NCBI GenBank assembly: GCA_031841125.1
Contig: CM063109.1
Coordinates: forward strand, 68,454,914 to 68,518,913
Source of the DNA: Acanthococcus lagerstroemiae
Lineage: Eukaryota; Arthropoda; Insecta; Hemiptera; Eriococcidae
Direction: 5' to 3'
DNA: 64,000 bases
This document shows positions 46,057 to 58,023 of this stretch, piece by piece; the stretch's first letter is position 1, and every line of letters starts with the position of its first letter. Below the pieces are notes generated by a model. It was given only the letters and a program-made list of their open reading frames with translations. It was not told where the DNA came from and did no database searches. The position numbers were made by a program, and so were the translations under genes.

Positions 46057-46524
46057 CAGTGGCGTAGCGTGGGTTGGTGCCGCCCGGGGAACTTTCGAAA
46101 ATGCCCCCCCCCACAAAAAAACATATATAGCCATTTATTATCTACAATTTAATTACAATAACTAACTATCGAGTATGACAAACAGAAAAACAAAATACAA
46201 AAAAAACATTAATTACTTATATTAACCGCAGGTAGAACAAAATTCTTCGGCTCTTCATGTTGGCAAATTTCGTAATCTTATTAATTATTGCTCTTTTTAT
46301 AACGCTTTCAAGTTGATACTACGGATACGGTATTTGTCATACAACGGAAGAAGGAAGAGTGGCAACATATGGTTAACTAGTCAAGATTTGATTTGTGGGA
46401 GTGAGAGTCATCGTAATCGTAAATCGTAGCAAAGGATAAAAAAAAAATCGTCGAGAAATTTTGCCGCCCCTAAAATCTGCCGCTGGGGGACATGACCCCC
46501 TGTTACCCTCACGCTACGCCACTG
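46057..46524. mobile_element. hAT-type MITE, 468 bp, with 8-bp target duplication
   Basis: Left end CAGTGGCGTAGCGTGGG, right end CCCTCACGCTACGCCACTG. CCACGCTG is duplicated exactly at 46049-46056 and 46525-46532. A C run and a 'gccgccc' motif sit near each end. No ORF. A separate right end of another element ('cctccggctagatcctg', ending about 46718) lies close by without a visible partner. Confidence 0.92.
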
Positions 46525-46532
46525 CCACGCTG

Positions 46533-48318
46533 TATCGCGAATTAACATCGACGAGTTTAAGGAAACGCAATTTTTTGGAATTTTTCATTTCAATAAACGA
46601 TAGTAACAAAGAGGAAATATTTTGTACATGCGAGGTATTCTAAAATTTTACACTGGACGATCAAGGAGGAGGAGGAGGGTTCAGACCCCCCTGAGTACAC
46701 CTCCGGCTAGATCCTGACAAGCTACCAAAAAATTCTAAATTTGACGACTTTCATTCTACGGAGGTGCTCGGCATTCCCCTCCAAAAAATGTAAGTAATAT
46801 GGCATCACGAATGAAAGTGACAGACGCTGATTTGGAAACTCTCCCAAAAGTCAGAATCTACACTACTATCCTGGGCTGGATCAGGGCTTCTGAGGCCTCT
46901 AGGTTAGTGAATGTGCAGGGTCTTTGCCAATATCCAGATTTAAATGTGAAAAAATACACTTTCTTTGCTCACGATCACTGACTCATCGAAAGGTTCTGAA
47001 ACTCCAAAAAAGTGAAAAAGCGCCAAATATATTGAAACCCATTTGGTAGGACACTCACGATTAGATATAAAAAATGAAATGAAATATTATTGTCACTATT
47101 CTATACAGTACCTGCTTTTTAATCCCCTAGTGCGTTTTAAAATTCGAACTTTGAATTTTTGAATATTGTGGCCATAATAGGAAAATTGAAGGACCGACAG
47201 AGGGCACATAACTGATACAAAAAATAAAATGTGGGTGTTATTACTCGATACAATATTCATCTTTCCCTCCTACTGCGTTTTCGAATTCAAATTATTTATG
47301 ATTTTTCGGCCCATCCTAGCGTGTACGCGAACAGACACATTGAATTTCGGGAAAGCAGAGTGTAGAATTGAGGCTAGTAAGAAAGCAGAAATGAGGCAAG
47401 CACAAGGGTTGGCTATTTTTATTTCCTCAAATAAATATTAAATTTTAACCACATTGCGGTGAACTAATGGATCATTTCTCAATCTTCAGAGAAAAAAAGC
47501 ATGAAGGACAGAAGCTCTCTCGGCCCGGGCTTAGTGGGTCCATTGGATAAATCTGACCCTGCCGACCTGCTCCAGCTTAAGAACTCACCAAACAGTAATG
47601 TCGCCAAAATTTCGAGAAAATGATGATTTCTCGTAATGAGGTCGAAATCATTTAAAATGTCTATTTTCCGAGGTACCAACAAGGTTTCGGGTGATCACCT
47701 CTCTCTGATTTCGAGGGAGTATCTAGAAATAAAGATACGCATTCTAGCATGTCATTTACAGCAACGTAAGGCGTATGTTATTCAAATACGTGGGTGGTCA
47801 TCTGACCAACTGGTCATTTGGTAGTCCTCAACATGAAATCTGATGTGGTGGGCGCTACAGGCAGTTTCCGTTTCAAAACCGCTGTAATTTCACCAAGTGG
47901 TAATTCCTATACAGCTCCATAGGCAGGTTTGTTGATTCATCTTACCTCTCGCTGAGATCGATGACATTTAAATGATCTTTACTATTACAAGTACACAGCA
48001 ATTAGTCACAAGGTCGGTGTAATGACTGTGCAGAGATCGAAAACCCTTCATCAGCATAGACATTCGTAACAACAAACCATTTATTAAGTGTGTGAAATCG
48101 GGCATTACATCGTAATTCATCTAGGAGCTAATAATTAAAAACATAAATTGAGTTATTATTTGTTTTGGGTGTAAGATGTAAATTTCGAAAATATTTCACT
48201 GATCCAAATTATATTATTTGAAATATGAATGGAGAATGTCGTAGATAATTATATTATCTAAAATTATTTTTGACAGAATTTGGTTAGCAGACATATAGAA
48301 AGTAACCACAACATACAA
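46533..48318. other. Non-coding DNA, nothing firm recognised
   Basis: AT-rich with an orphan MITE-like right end near 46.65-46.72 kb ('gggttcagacccccct' then 'ctccggctagatcctg'). Several short open frames on both strands show no domain. Confidence 0.35.
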
Positions 48319-48569
48319 CAGGGGTCTCCAACCTTTTTTTGCCCAAGGGTCATATTAAAAACTGTAGAAGGCCTGGTGGCCTAGCAATATCCCAGGAAGT
48401 CTGGCTGGTATGGAATATTTCTGGCTGGGGAAAAAAAATTAAAATAAATTGCGCAGTGATGTGGTTTTAGGCTATACCAGTGCCTTGTATTCTCATCTTA
48501 AAACACAGGAGGATATAAAATCATAGCATTGTATTCCTCCGCACTTGTTCTGGTGACACTGAAGAAGAA
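48319..48569. mobile_element. Orphan hAT-like left end
   Basis: Begins CAGGGGTCTCCAACCTTTTT followed by 'tgcccaagggtcat', a classic hAT terminal sequence. The matching right end was not found; it may be truncated by the element that begins at 48570. Confidence 0.45.
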
Positions 48570-51500
48570 CAGGGTGTCCATTCTTGTTCGGAAATGATTT
48601 CCCCCGACTTTTACAGGTTTTCCAGGCCAATTTTAGAGCATAGGACAAGCAACGGTTGACTCGAAATTCACCCTTTCTAATTAAAGTCACCGAATAGGGT
48701 AAAAATACAGTCTTGTTTATTCAAAGTGTTGCTAATAGAAAATAACGTCGTAAATGGACTGAAAAAGCACAGGAGCTTAAATTTGGTCCAGATTAAAAAT
48801 CGGAAGCGATATTCGAAATCAGCGACACAAAACCACCCCTATTGCGATACTTCGTGCAATTTTTCGCCGGAGAAGCTGAATTCATATTACGACAGTGCTC
48901 TGGAAGGGGTCCGATAAGAATATCTGAGGCGATATTCGAAATCAGCGACTTAGAGCTTGGTTGGCTACACTGTCCAAAAAATTGACTTTAGAATCTCGTA
49001 AAGAATTTGAAACTTGAGAAAAACTTAACTCCTCACTCGTGGAACCTGAATGGTTTAGGGGGAGGGAAAATACCTATAAAAATGAACTCTGGAACCCAGG
49101 TGAAAAAGGTCCAGCATATCTAACGACAAATGCTATGAAAGTAAAAAAGTAGTCAGGACCTGAAAAATTATGGCACCAGGAGAGGCGGAAGAGGCTTCAA
49201 TGTAAGAATATCAACCATGGGCGTAGTTAGAACTTTTTTCAAGGAGGGGGGGGGGGCAAGAAAGTAGATTTAAATATACTTATTTGCGGTATCAACTGGC
49301 AGCCATATAGATATAATGCAGTGTTTGCATACAGGAAGAGGTGAAGTGGCGTTGGTACATTTAGAGTAGAAGTTGGAGATATGCAGATTCCTCAAAGGTA
49401 CAAATTGGCAGCCTACATAGTTGCCAGTAATATTCGTTGGTCCAAGTGACGAGAATAAGATGCAGTCGAGGCCATTGTACTGTCTCACCAGACGAGGTGA
49501 AGTTTTTCTTTTCAACAGACTTTAAAGGGGTACAGGCGATACAGGAATACAACATAGGTTCATCACTTGTCGGCTTTTATTTATTTTTGCAAATGGTACC
49601 GACTCTCGCCGGAAATCATAAGTACCAAAATCCCGCAAGATTACAAGGCATATTTTTATTTTATTTTTTTCATTTTCATATACTGGCTTATCATAAATTT
49701 TTCCTAGTTTCGTATTTTCCCTTCCTTCCCCCGATAATTTTTAAATCATGCACTCATCTGTTTTTCTCCTTGAATATTTCCACTAACTTTTGCCCTATTT
49801 CCAACCAGAAACGAAGTAATATTTTTAATCTCCGAAGTACACCCAGCCAAAATATTAATAACAGCCTATTCCTCTTTTCATCGAATACCATGACTTCATC
49901 AGAAATTCCTCTTGTGCTAGACGCATTAGCAAATTTGTATAAATATCCTCATTCCGGTACCTTATCCACTTTTTCTGGCATGATTAAACTGACTCCTTCA
50001 GAGAGGAAAAAATTGGAGATTGGCATGCCAATACGGGTCATATCGAAATCTGATTGATGTATGTTATTTGATCTTCAGAGTTACCTAGGTTAATTCTGTC
50101 TATTAGAAGATTGTTAAAAATTTTCCAAATCAGTAATGAAGAAATGCTTACGTAAAATTAGACTATTTGAAGGGGCTAAATTAGAATTCTGTGGCCTAAA
50201 TTGAAATTAACGGATTAAAAAATTGACACACTTTTCGAACTCAACGATGCAAGACACCCCTATACCTTTTTTACATACTGATCATTTTTTAAAGCAAAAT
50301 CCGAATGGCATTTTAGACGGGGAAAAAAATTGAATTTCGGGGCATACATTAGGATCTGATGGGAAACCTATTAACGCTGTACATGAATCAATGATCTAAA
50401 AACTCCAGTTTTTTTCGTCCAATTTTTAATGCCAAGTTAGTTTCATCTGATTCGGATCGTCTAAAATTTTGATTTTTGGTTTCAAATCAAGGCTAGACAA
50501 AAGGACTGATGTAATCAGTATTCGAATTCAGCGATTACTGATACCTATACGAACAGAGTCAGACACAATCAAAAACAAACAATACTTCATTTCTCATGGT
50601 ACACAACATGCAGAATGCCTGTTAATAAGTCAACTGAAGCTGCTACGACACTGAGACTGAGAATGCTTGCCTCGCCGCCAATGACTAGATCTACTCTACT
50701 GCGCTCACCGTAATCTCACTCAAGATTCAACTCGTCAGGAAGATATGATATGGACGCTGATAAGCGTAAGGGAACCAACCAGCAAAATCTGTTTTTTGAG
50801 AACACGTGATTCGAAGTACAAGAGTCATGTAGAAACTATATGACACAGCGTTTACTAATAAGCTTATTTTCAACGAGAGTATATATTTTTGAAACGAGGG
50901 CCCAATTTTGAAAAATTCTACTTTTTACGCTCTTTCCAACGATACTAATAACTTATTTTATTTACAAATGTTGACTGGTTCCCTAACGTTTAACAGCGTC
51001 CACATGCGAACACGTTTGTGCAGGTGCAAATTGCTGCTTTGCTGTCAGTGCGGGGCCAGTCACACATTTTCGACATCCTATTTTCTGCGAATTTTCTTCA
51101 GTTGGCTTTAAATATTCGAAAATAATCTTGAGAGCACTGGAACATAATTTTTTTCAAAATCCGGAGGGGGTAGTTGCCCCCTTGCCACTCGCTGGCTACG
51201 CCCATGGTATCGATAGATACAATATAAGGTCATACATTTGAAAGCAGTGGACTCTTCTGTAACGCGATAATAATTATTACGCGGTCTTTAGTTTTTTTCA
51301 AATTTTTCGATTAGTCACTCTTTCCCCAAAATTTCGGTTGCAAAGGAGAGAGAAGCCGAAGAAAAACCTGATGGCAGGATGTTCCAGAAGGTGAATTCAT
51401 TGGTTTTCAAATTTTCGTTTCATTACGACTTTCTCAAAAAATTGTTTACACTGGGGAGAGGAGCGAGACTGAATATTTTTTCATTTTCGCGTCTTTTCGC

Positions 51501-51925
51501 GCCGATTTTCAGATTCTCGCGAACAGGATGAGATGAAAACACGAAACAGCTGATGGGAGAAGTGTATAGGGATTAGTTCGCGTTTCATCATATTTTTCGT
51601 GAAATGGTTCGTGAAAAGTTACGAAATACGAAATACGTTTTAAGTGTATAGCCGCCTTAATAGAAAGATATAAATGCAAAACGAATACCATGAAAACGAT
51701 TTCATCATACCAACACACTCTGCACTACTGCGATAGGAGAGGGGAGTTGTATTACCCAGGTCCTTTTACTGTGAAAGAAAAAAAAATAAGAAAGCGAAGG
51801 AAAAATTTTTTAAATAAGAAATAGGGTAAATTTAAATACTATAGAATTTCACAGTCGATTTTTTTTTTAACAAAACTCCCTGACTTTTCCCGGTTTTCCA
51901 GAATTTCCAGAGAATGGACACCCTG
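48570..51925. mobile_element. Candidate element with CAGGGTGTCCATTCT ends, about 3.4 kb
   Basis: Left end CAGGGTGTCCATTCTTG and, at 51911-51925, AGAATGGACACCCTG: a perfect 15-bp inverted pair. Both subtermini carry 'gacttttMcaggttttcca' in opposite orientation. Flanks AAGAAGAA and AACAAGCT agree in only 5 of 8 bases. A second pair of ends is nested (49216-51206). No transposase is recognised; the 206-residue plus-strand frame at 49437-50057 shows no domain. The two ends could also be two separate MITEs of one family. Confidence 0.45.
49216..51206. mobile_element. Candidate nested element with CATGGGCGTAG ends
   Basis: Left end CATGGGCGTAGTTAG with a G run at 49247-49256; right end CTGGCTACGCCCATG preceded by 'ggagggggtagttgccccct'. 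Flanks ATATCAAC and GTATCGAT agree in 5 of 8. The interior includes copies of the 'ttcgaaatcagcga' repeat family (50.2-50.56 kb). Confidence 0.4.
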
Positions 51926-52214
51926 AACAAGCTAGCAATACGACAATGACTCATGAACAAGTCCACCGCTGTACACCGCCGCCTATCAACAGCTGACTTA
52001 GATTTGACGCTAGGTAATGGGGGTTAGAAAACAGAAAGGGCGAAAAGTAGACGAGTATTTCACCTGTAGCTGACGTTGTAATTTCTAAACTAGGAATATG
52101 TACATTTTCATAATGCCAAATATTTTATTACCTAACAAATAAATCAGTTGTTTAGACTGCACTCTACGTTTGGAAATTTCAAAGCAAGATCGCAGATTTT
52201 CTTATAGGGAATGT

Positions 52215-52355
52215 TAACCTTGAACTCCTAGGCGGAACCTCTCAAAACTGTTCGATTTCAAAAAAATGTTAGTTGGTAGGTCTTTAGACCGAGATAAACA
52301 GGTGTGGTAGTTCGGAACAAAAAATCTCAAAAATCACCAAATTTTGGACCACCTT
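52215..52355 (+). repeat. Dispersed repeat family 'gttcgatttcaaaa', copy 3
   Basis: 'aaccttgaactcctaggcggaacctctcaaaactgttcgatttcaaaaaaatgttagttggtaggtctttagacc' and then 'ccaaattttggaccacctt'. Aligns with the copies at 27.72 and 29.51 kb. Confidence 0.5.
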
Positions 52356-53639
52356 ACGGTGACACTTTCATGGCTGTCCAACAACACACTTCTCAACTCC
52401 AAAAACAGACCGTTTCTACGACGCATTTGTTTATTGCCGAGTACCTCCGTTATACTTGGCGGCACAATGGGGAAACGCATACAGCAGTAAAAAAAGATTA
52501 ACCATTGAGCAATAACAAAAATAATCAACGCCGGATAACGTCAAATACAACAAATTTGCAAATACGCATTTGATTCCAAAGTAAATATAAGCATAGTCTA
52601 CACGGTCGATACACGGTACAGATAACCGTACACTCGAATATATGTAAGACAAATGAAAAACTTGGACCTACATAGTTGCGTAACCAGTTTCAATTCATTC
52701 ATACAGTATACCTCTGCATTTGTAACCTACATAGAAATAAAGTAATTATCAATTACGATTTACATTTCAGGATTGTGCGTGGGTTGCGCTTTTTACACTT
52801 GAGTGCTCGAGCTCAAGGCGTCGCTGCAAGTCCCACCGATGAAGTACCCATTTCAGCCACCGAGTCACCGCATGATCCTTATCAAATTACGTATCGAGAA
52901 TCCGATTATCGAAAATGGTGTTTTCACGAAAACACCAAACCTCAATCCGGCGCACTTATTTTCATTTCACATTAGTACACCGCGTTCTGATTAACATTTT
53001 GTTTAGCAATAACCGGCGGTCATGGAGAGGCGAATTCAAAAAAACCTACTCATGTGTATGCAGTCTGTACCTCCTGTACACGAACAGCGAAGAATATGCG
53101 AGTACCGGAAGCTGGATGAAACATGCACACCATGGAAACTGTCCAAGCAGGCAGGAGAAAAAGCCGTATGAACAAAAAATAGCAAATCTAGCGTTGTTAG
53201 CATAAAATTGCTCTCACGGATACTCGACACCAAAATTCGGTTGAAATTTTTCAGATTCATCCGCCTCGACCACCGTAATTAGTCATCGTTGCAAGATTCT
53301 CCAATAACAACCTCCGTAACTACGATTCCGCGGTTTTAGGCGAGCATTTGCCGCCTGCTCAATTTTTCTGCTTGCTGTGTCAACAGCTGATTTTCGAGGC
53401 GATAATGACTTTCCAGCATTCGCCGGAGAACTGTAACGTTGATACGTGACAGTCACGCAAACGACTCTGCTAATCCGATTCGTTTTCACCACTTTTGAAC
53501 AGTATCCAAAACCAAAAGCATACGAGTAGCCGAGTGATTCATCATTGCTAAATGACCGTGACTTTGCAATGACCAACTCGAAAAAAATTTTCAAAGTGAC
53601 ACATTTACGGAGTCTTGGTGTGTCGCCTGAACGTTGGAC

Positions 53640-53843
53640 ATGACTGTTCGACCATTTATGGTACGTGGTATGTTGTATACATTCGCTGACAAGAAGAAAT
53701 TATTACCGATTCCGGTATTCAATTTGCAAATTTCACGAATGAACTTGACTCAATTGACTTTTTTGTTGTTCACCTCGAGTTTATTGCTTTTATACTTCAT
53801 CGATTGGTCACAGCCGCATCCTCCGGTAACTGCGCATTCATAG
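53640..53843 (+). CDS. Possible first coding exon with a signal-anchor
   Basis: From ATG at 53640 the frame reads MTVRPFMVRGMLYTFADK, then KKLLPIPVFNLQISRMN and a hydrophobic stretch LTQLTFLLFTSSLLLLYFID, ending WSQPHPPVTAHS. A short cytoplasmic head, one membrane span and a Pro-rich stem would suit a type II membrane protein such as a Golgi enzyme. A possible donor (cctccg|gtaact, at 53826) would end the exon after QPHPP. No downstream exon was recognised. The surrounding 52.65-53.9 kb is less repetitive and has more CpG than most of the right half, but a chance ORF cannot be excluded. Confidence 0.25.
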   Translation: MTVRPFMVRGMLYTFADKKKLLPIPVFNLQISRMNLTQLTFLLFTSSLLLLYFIDWSQPHPPVTAHS

Positions 53844-56521
53844 AAGATGTCAATCACATCTAATAAAACGTCGACTAAAAATAAGCCGCTAGTCGCAATA
53901 CCATCACCGAATCTCTCTATTAAGAAATACGAGACCTCGGAAGAGTGCTACAACTCATAAAAATAGACCGATATTTTCACAGCGGCAACAATGAAAAAAC
54001 ATCTGAAAATACGACCTTAAAACAGACCCACTAGAATTGTAGGAAAATTCAGGAAGCAATTCTGAGAGGAGCGATTTAGAATGTGCTGAAATTACCAAAG
54101 CTCACAGTCAGAAGAAGCCATAACTTTATCGAAGCTGAAGTCTAAAAATTGGCTTTTGTTCGAAGCTGAAACCAAGGCTAAAATTTGTCTTTTCTTGACT
54201 TCGAAGTCAAAATAAGTACAAACAAATAATTTCGCTCAAAGCCAAATTCGAAACTAAAGTCATTATAAAATTTTACATTGATAATTTATTACTCGAACAT
54301 CAACGCCGGCGTAGACAAGATCGGCGTAGAAGTCTGAATGAGAGGCAGCATCAATAGTCCCAACTGAACACAACTTTCCACTTACAGGCCAAAAAATTCC
54401 ATTTTCTCAATTTTACTCAACTCGGTAATGTTATTCTCAGTATAATTTTCACCCTTCCTTCCCCCTTCTAATCACGGGCGTAACCAGACTTTCTACTAAA
54501 CAGGGGAAAAAAAAGCAAAAAAAAAAAAAAACAATAGTAATAATATATACACACATGTAATCACGCGGCAAATGCCAAGTGGCCACATTTATATAATTTT
54601 GGTCTCTGCCTACTGGGGCAAGCGCCCCAGTTTCCCGCCCTGGTTACGCCCAATGTTTCTGGTGAGGATCTACTTGGATCATTTTTTTGCCTCAGCAACG
54701 GTAATTATTGAATAGATACGAAAGAAATACTTGAGAATTAAAAAATAATTTGTACCTACTGCTGCTACTCTTTTTATTTATTTATTGAGGACGTTAAAAA
54801 TACTTTCACCTAAAAACTCGCTACTTATTTATATATACCTACACATGAAATCTATACAATGTAGTAATCCTTACTTAGTATTAATCAACCTTAATAAGTA
54901 TTAGTTAGTATTAACTAGGTATAGCCTACATGGCATTAAGTCCTGCATTAAAAAAAAAAAACCTTTGAAAGAGTGCCGGCAAAATTTCATTAATTGACTA
55001 GATTATCCACCAGGCGATAATTTCTGAAGAATTTTCAACACTAACGACAATATTATCCGATTGAAAGCCAGTAAAACCAGAGTCGCTGCAAACATTTTTC
55101 TTCTTCTTCTTTTTTACCGTGAAGGGGGGAGGGGTGTAAACAGCAAAAATACCGAATAATAAATACAAAACAATTCATTTCTGTTCAAACCTTAAGAGAA
55201 ATAAAAAAAAAAAAAAAAGTTCTCCAATCTTACCGCCTGCCTAAAATTATTTGCCGAATGCGAACTTTTAAAGAAACATTGGGGAGGAGGCACGACAATC
55301 GGGCATCGAAACGGCTCTCAGGAAAAATCAAGACTAGCTAACACTCTTCAATCTTCAAAGCTTACGTGAAAACCTCTTAGACTTTTACAGCAGTGGTGAA
55401 TAAAGCAAAAGGTCCAGTCACCAAGCGCTTTAACTGATCCACAATTTTTAAGAATCATAAAAAAGGTTGCACAAATTTTTTAATAGTGTTCTTCCCTACT
55501 TCTCTCCCTTGAAAAAATCTGAAAACTTTGCCGAAGCTACTTGTAAGGGTCTCTCGTGGACCAAAAAAATATCACAAAGAAATCAGACAATTTTGTCGGA
55601 GCCGTGCAGAAAAGTGATCACACGATTCTAGTTTTTGAGTCCCTAAAAGAAAGGTCAAATTTCCGACGCTTTTACTAGAACAAGACACGCAAAAAAAGAT
55701 TGCATGATTCTGGCATGGAATCTAGAAATTTTATGAACCTAATTTTTTTCCTATGACATAGCCAGCGAACCCGGCTATCTTCCCTGTCTGTAAACATACA
55801 CATTGAACAAAGGCTGCCTTTTACTCAGTTCTGCCGTACCGTATAGAACCGGTTGTTAGCATGCAAGACGATACTATGACACTACTCATCAAATCATCGT
55901 CACTTCGCTTGGAAAAATTGGGCCTTAAATTTAGTTTCCAAAAATTGATAGTGGAGGAGAATTGAAATGTTGGCGTAGTTGCTGTCAGAAATGTATCTGA
56001 TTGTTATTTTCACGAATTGATTTCATGTAAGTATCCCAAAACTAACTGCACTGCAAAATAATTTCAACAGGACAGCCAATATTTCTGTCACCAATTAGAT
56101 GAGGTTATGATCATCAACATGGCGGGTGCCACGACGAGAGTTGTATACAGGTTATTTTCATACTCCTTCCAGATTTCAGAAAAATTCATAAGAAAGCCAT
56201 ATTTTTGTCCAAAAAATGAAATTCGCCTCGCTTCCCCCCTCCTCCCCCGAATGCGGAATTGTCTTCCCTCTCAAAAGAATTCAGGTAGCACCCATGATGA
56301 TTACTCATCTACAAAAATTAATACCGGATAGCTAATCCGTGGTTCTGCTGCCCTTCAAGATGTGTATAGGTAGGTAATGAAAGGATATGACGCTCATTAA
56401 ACAAATATAAACGAGTTTACTAATGGTTCCTTTTTCTTCTTTCAGATAGGTTGTGGAAGGATATGATGATAATTACAAATATGTGAACCGGATACCTATG
56501 ATACCTGACGGTCTGTGGCTC
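53844..56521. other. Non-coding DNA with one MITE
   Basis: Contains the MITE at 54473-54655 and long A runs near 54.5, 54.95 and 55.2 kb. No supported gene. Confidence 0.4.
54473..54655. mobile_element. hAT-type MITE, 183 bp
   Basis: Left end CACGGGCGTAACCAG, right end CCTGGTTACGCCCAATG. 'gcgccccag' and 'cccgcc' lie near the right end. Flanks CTTCTAAT and TTTCTGGT agree in 5 of 8. Same broad terminal family as 13.2, 37.9 and 46.1 kb. Confidence 0.65.
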
Positions 56522-56673
56522 CTCAAGTTGGCTAGCCTAGTGAAAAATAGGGACATCTGCCCTATTTACATGCAATGGACACGCAACCCGCTAACATCTC
56601 AAGTTGACTAGCCTAGTGAAAAACAGGGACATCTACTCTATTCACATGAAATTGGCACGCAACCCCCTAAAAA
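56522..56673 (+). repeat. Tandem duplication, 2 x 76 bp
   Basis: 'ctcaagttggctagcctagtgaaaaatagggacatct' at 56522 is repeated at 56598 as 'ctcaagttgactagcctagtgaaaaacagggacatct'. Both units end 'cacgcaacccYctaa'. It sits immediately left of the mariner insertion. Confidence 0.85.
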
Positions 56674-56682
56674 TCTGAAATA

Positions 56683-57571
56683 CACAGTGTATTTAAAAAA
56701 GTTCCAAGACTGCCGCTCGTAATACAAGTGGGGATATGTCTGCGCCATAAAGGGAACCACGTAGCAAAATCCTTGTGCCACGCCTACCCCAAGTTTCATT
56801 CATTTCTGACTAGTCTCAACTTGTCAGAGCTTATTTGTGTAAGGCCTGTGAGGTGTTGTCATCGTACAAAAATGAAGAAACGAATAACATCAAATTTTGT
56901 TTCAAACTGGTTGTCATGGTTGTCCAGGGTCCAAATGTTTTTCAAAACGTTGTTACCGGAGATGACTTATGATATCTGGAGTATAACCTAGAAACGAAAG
57001 CGTGTTGAGTGAACAAGCCAAGAAAAGAGTCGATCGATAAAAACTGACGCTGATCACCTTTTCTCATGGTCGTGGTATCATTCACCGAGAATTTCTTTGT
57101 CAGGGTTCCACTGTATATGGGGCATTCTACAAAGATGTTTTGAATCGGCTTCTGCAAAAATGCGGCATATTATGAGGTCCGGTTTGTTGGACAGTGAAAA
57201 CTGGTGTCCTTGGCACGACAACGCACCATATCACAGGTCCATCATTGTGTAGCAGTGCAGAAATTTTTGGCGAGAAGACAGGTGGTTAGCATCGACCACC
57301 GCCCATATTCCTCAGATCTGTCCCCTCCCGACTATTATTTACTTCTCAAGTTAAAACTGAAGGTGGAGACAGTTGAAGCGACAGTGACAATGGAACTAAA
57401 CAGCGTTGAGAAAAAGGTATTTCAGAAGGTATTTGAGGACCGGTAGATTCGTTTCAAGCGTTGTATTACATAGATGGAGACCATGTAGAAGCTTGATACC
57501 AAACATACATACATTCTCCGAGTTATATTGATTGTATGCGATCAGTTCTAAAACTTTTTGAATACCCTGTG
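56683..57571 (+). mobile_element. mariner element, internally deleted, transposase broken
   Basis: Imperfect inverted ends of about 30 bp: CACAGTGTATTTAAAAAAGT at the left; on the complement of the right end, CACAGGGTATTCAAAAAGTT. TA duplicates flank it (56681-56682 and 57572-57573). Transposase pieces are scattered over frames: 'EMTYDIWSIT' (family 'DETW...Y.PE'), then WCPWHDNAPYHRS containing the second catalytic Asp, 'VAVQKFLARRQVVSI' and RPYSSDLSPPDYYLLLKLK containing the third (family 'HPPYSPDLAPCDFFLFPKLK'). At 889 bp it is shorter than the usual 1.3 kb, and it contains stops and frameshifts, so it is inactive. Confidence 0.92.
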
Positions 57572-57573
57572 TA

Positions 57574-58023
57574 GGCTATTGGCGAACTAGAGAAGTCCTA
57601 CGGAGCGGCAATGAGAAATCCAACCTCTGAAAGCGATTTACTAGAGGTACACCAAACAGCGACGGCAGACTACTAGTTGGCTTGTGGATCACGGCTGTCA
57701 TGCCGGTTGCTGGAATCGGTTCTGAACGGCCTCACTCAACGTTCCTTCGGACAAAATCCATAAAAAAAGGTTAGGAGAGGATATGATTATTTAAATAATA
57801 AACGGGATAGCTAGCGTTCCTGCAGCTTCTCTAAGGTAGATTAGGTAAGTACATGATGCTCATTTTGAAAAACTAACGAAATTCTGAAAATAAAACATGA
57901 AGGAAAGAGCGAGCACAAAATAATTAGGTTGGTTTTTAACCACAGACCAGATGAAGCACGATGTAGTTAGATTATTCTTTTTTTCACGAACTTCCATTTC
58001 TGCCAGCTCAACGGGTCAGCTAG
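57574..58023 (+). mobile_element. Helitron-type 3' end
   Basis: Ends 'ctcaacgggtcagCTAG' before T at 58024, the same 3' terminus as the Helitron-like element ending at 33184. Its 5' start was not located; the stretch to the left contains 'ggataggatatgat'-like words that also occur near 56.4 kb, so the mariner may have inserted inside it. Confidence 0.4.

Noticed and set aside
49437..50057. 206-residue plus ORF as a functional gene
   Set aside because: Phe/Leu/Ser-rich by AT composition, sits between transposon-like ends, no domain recognised.
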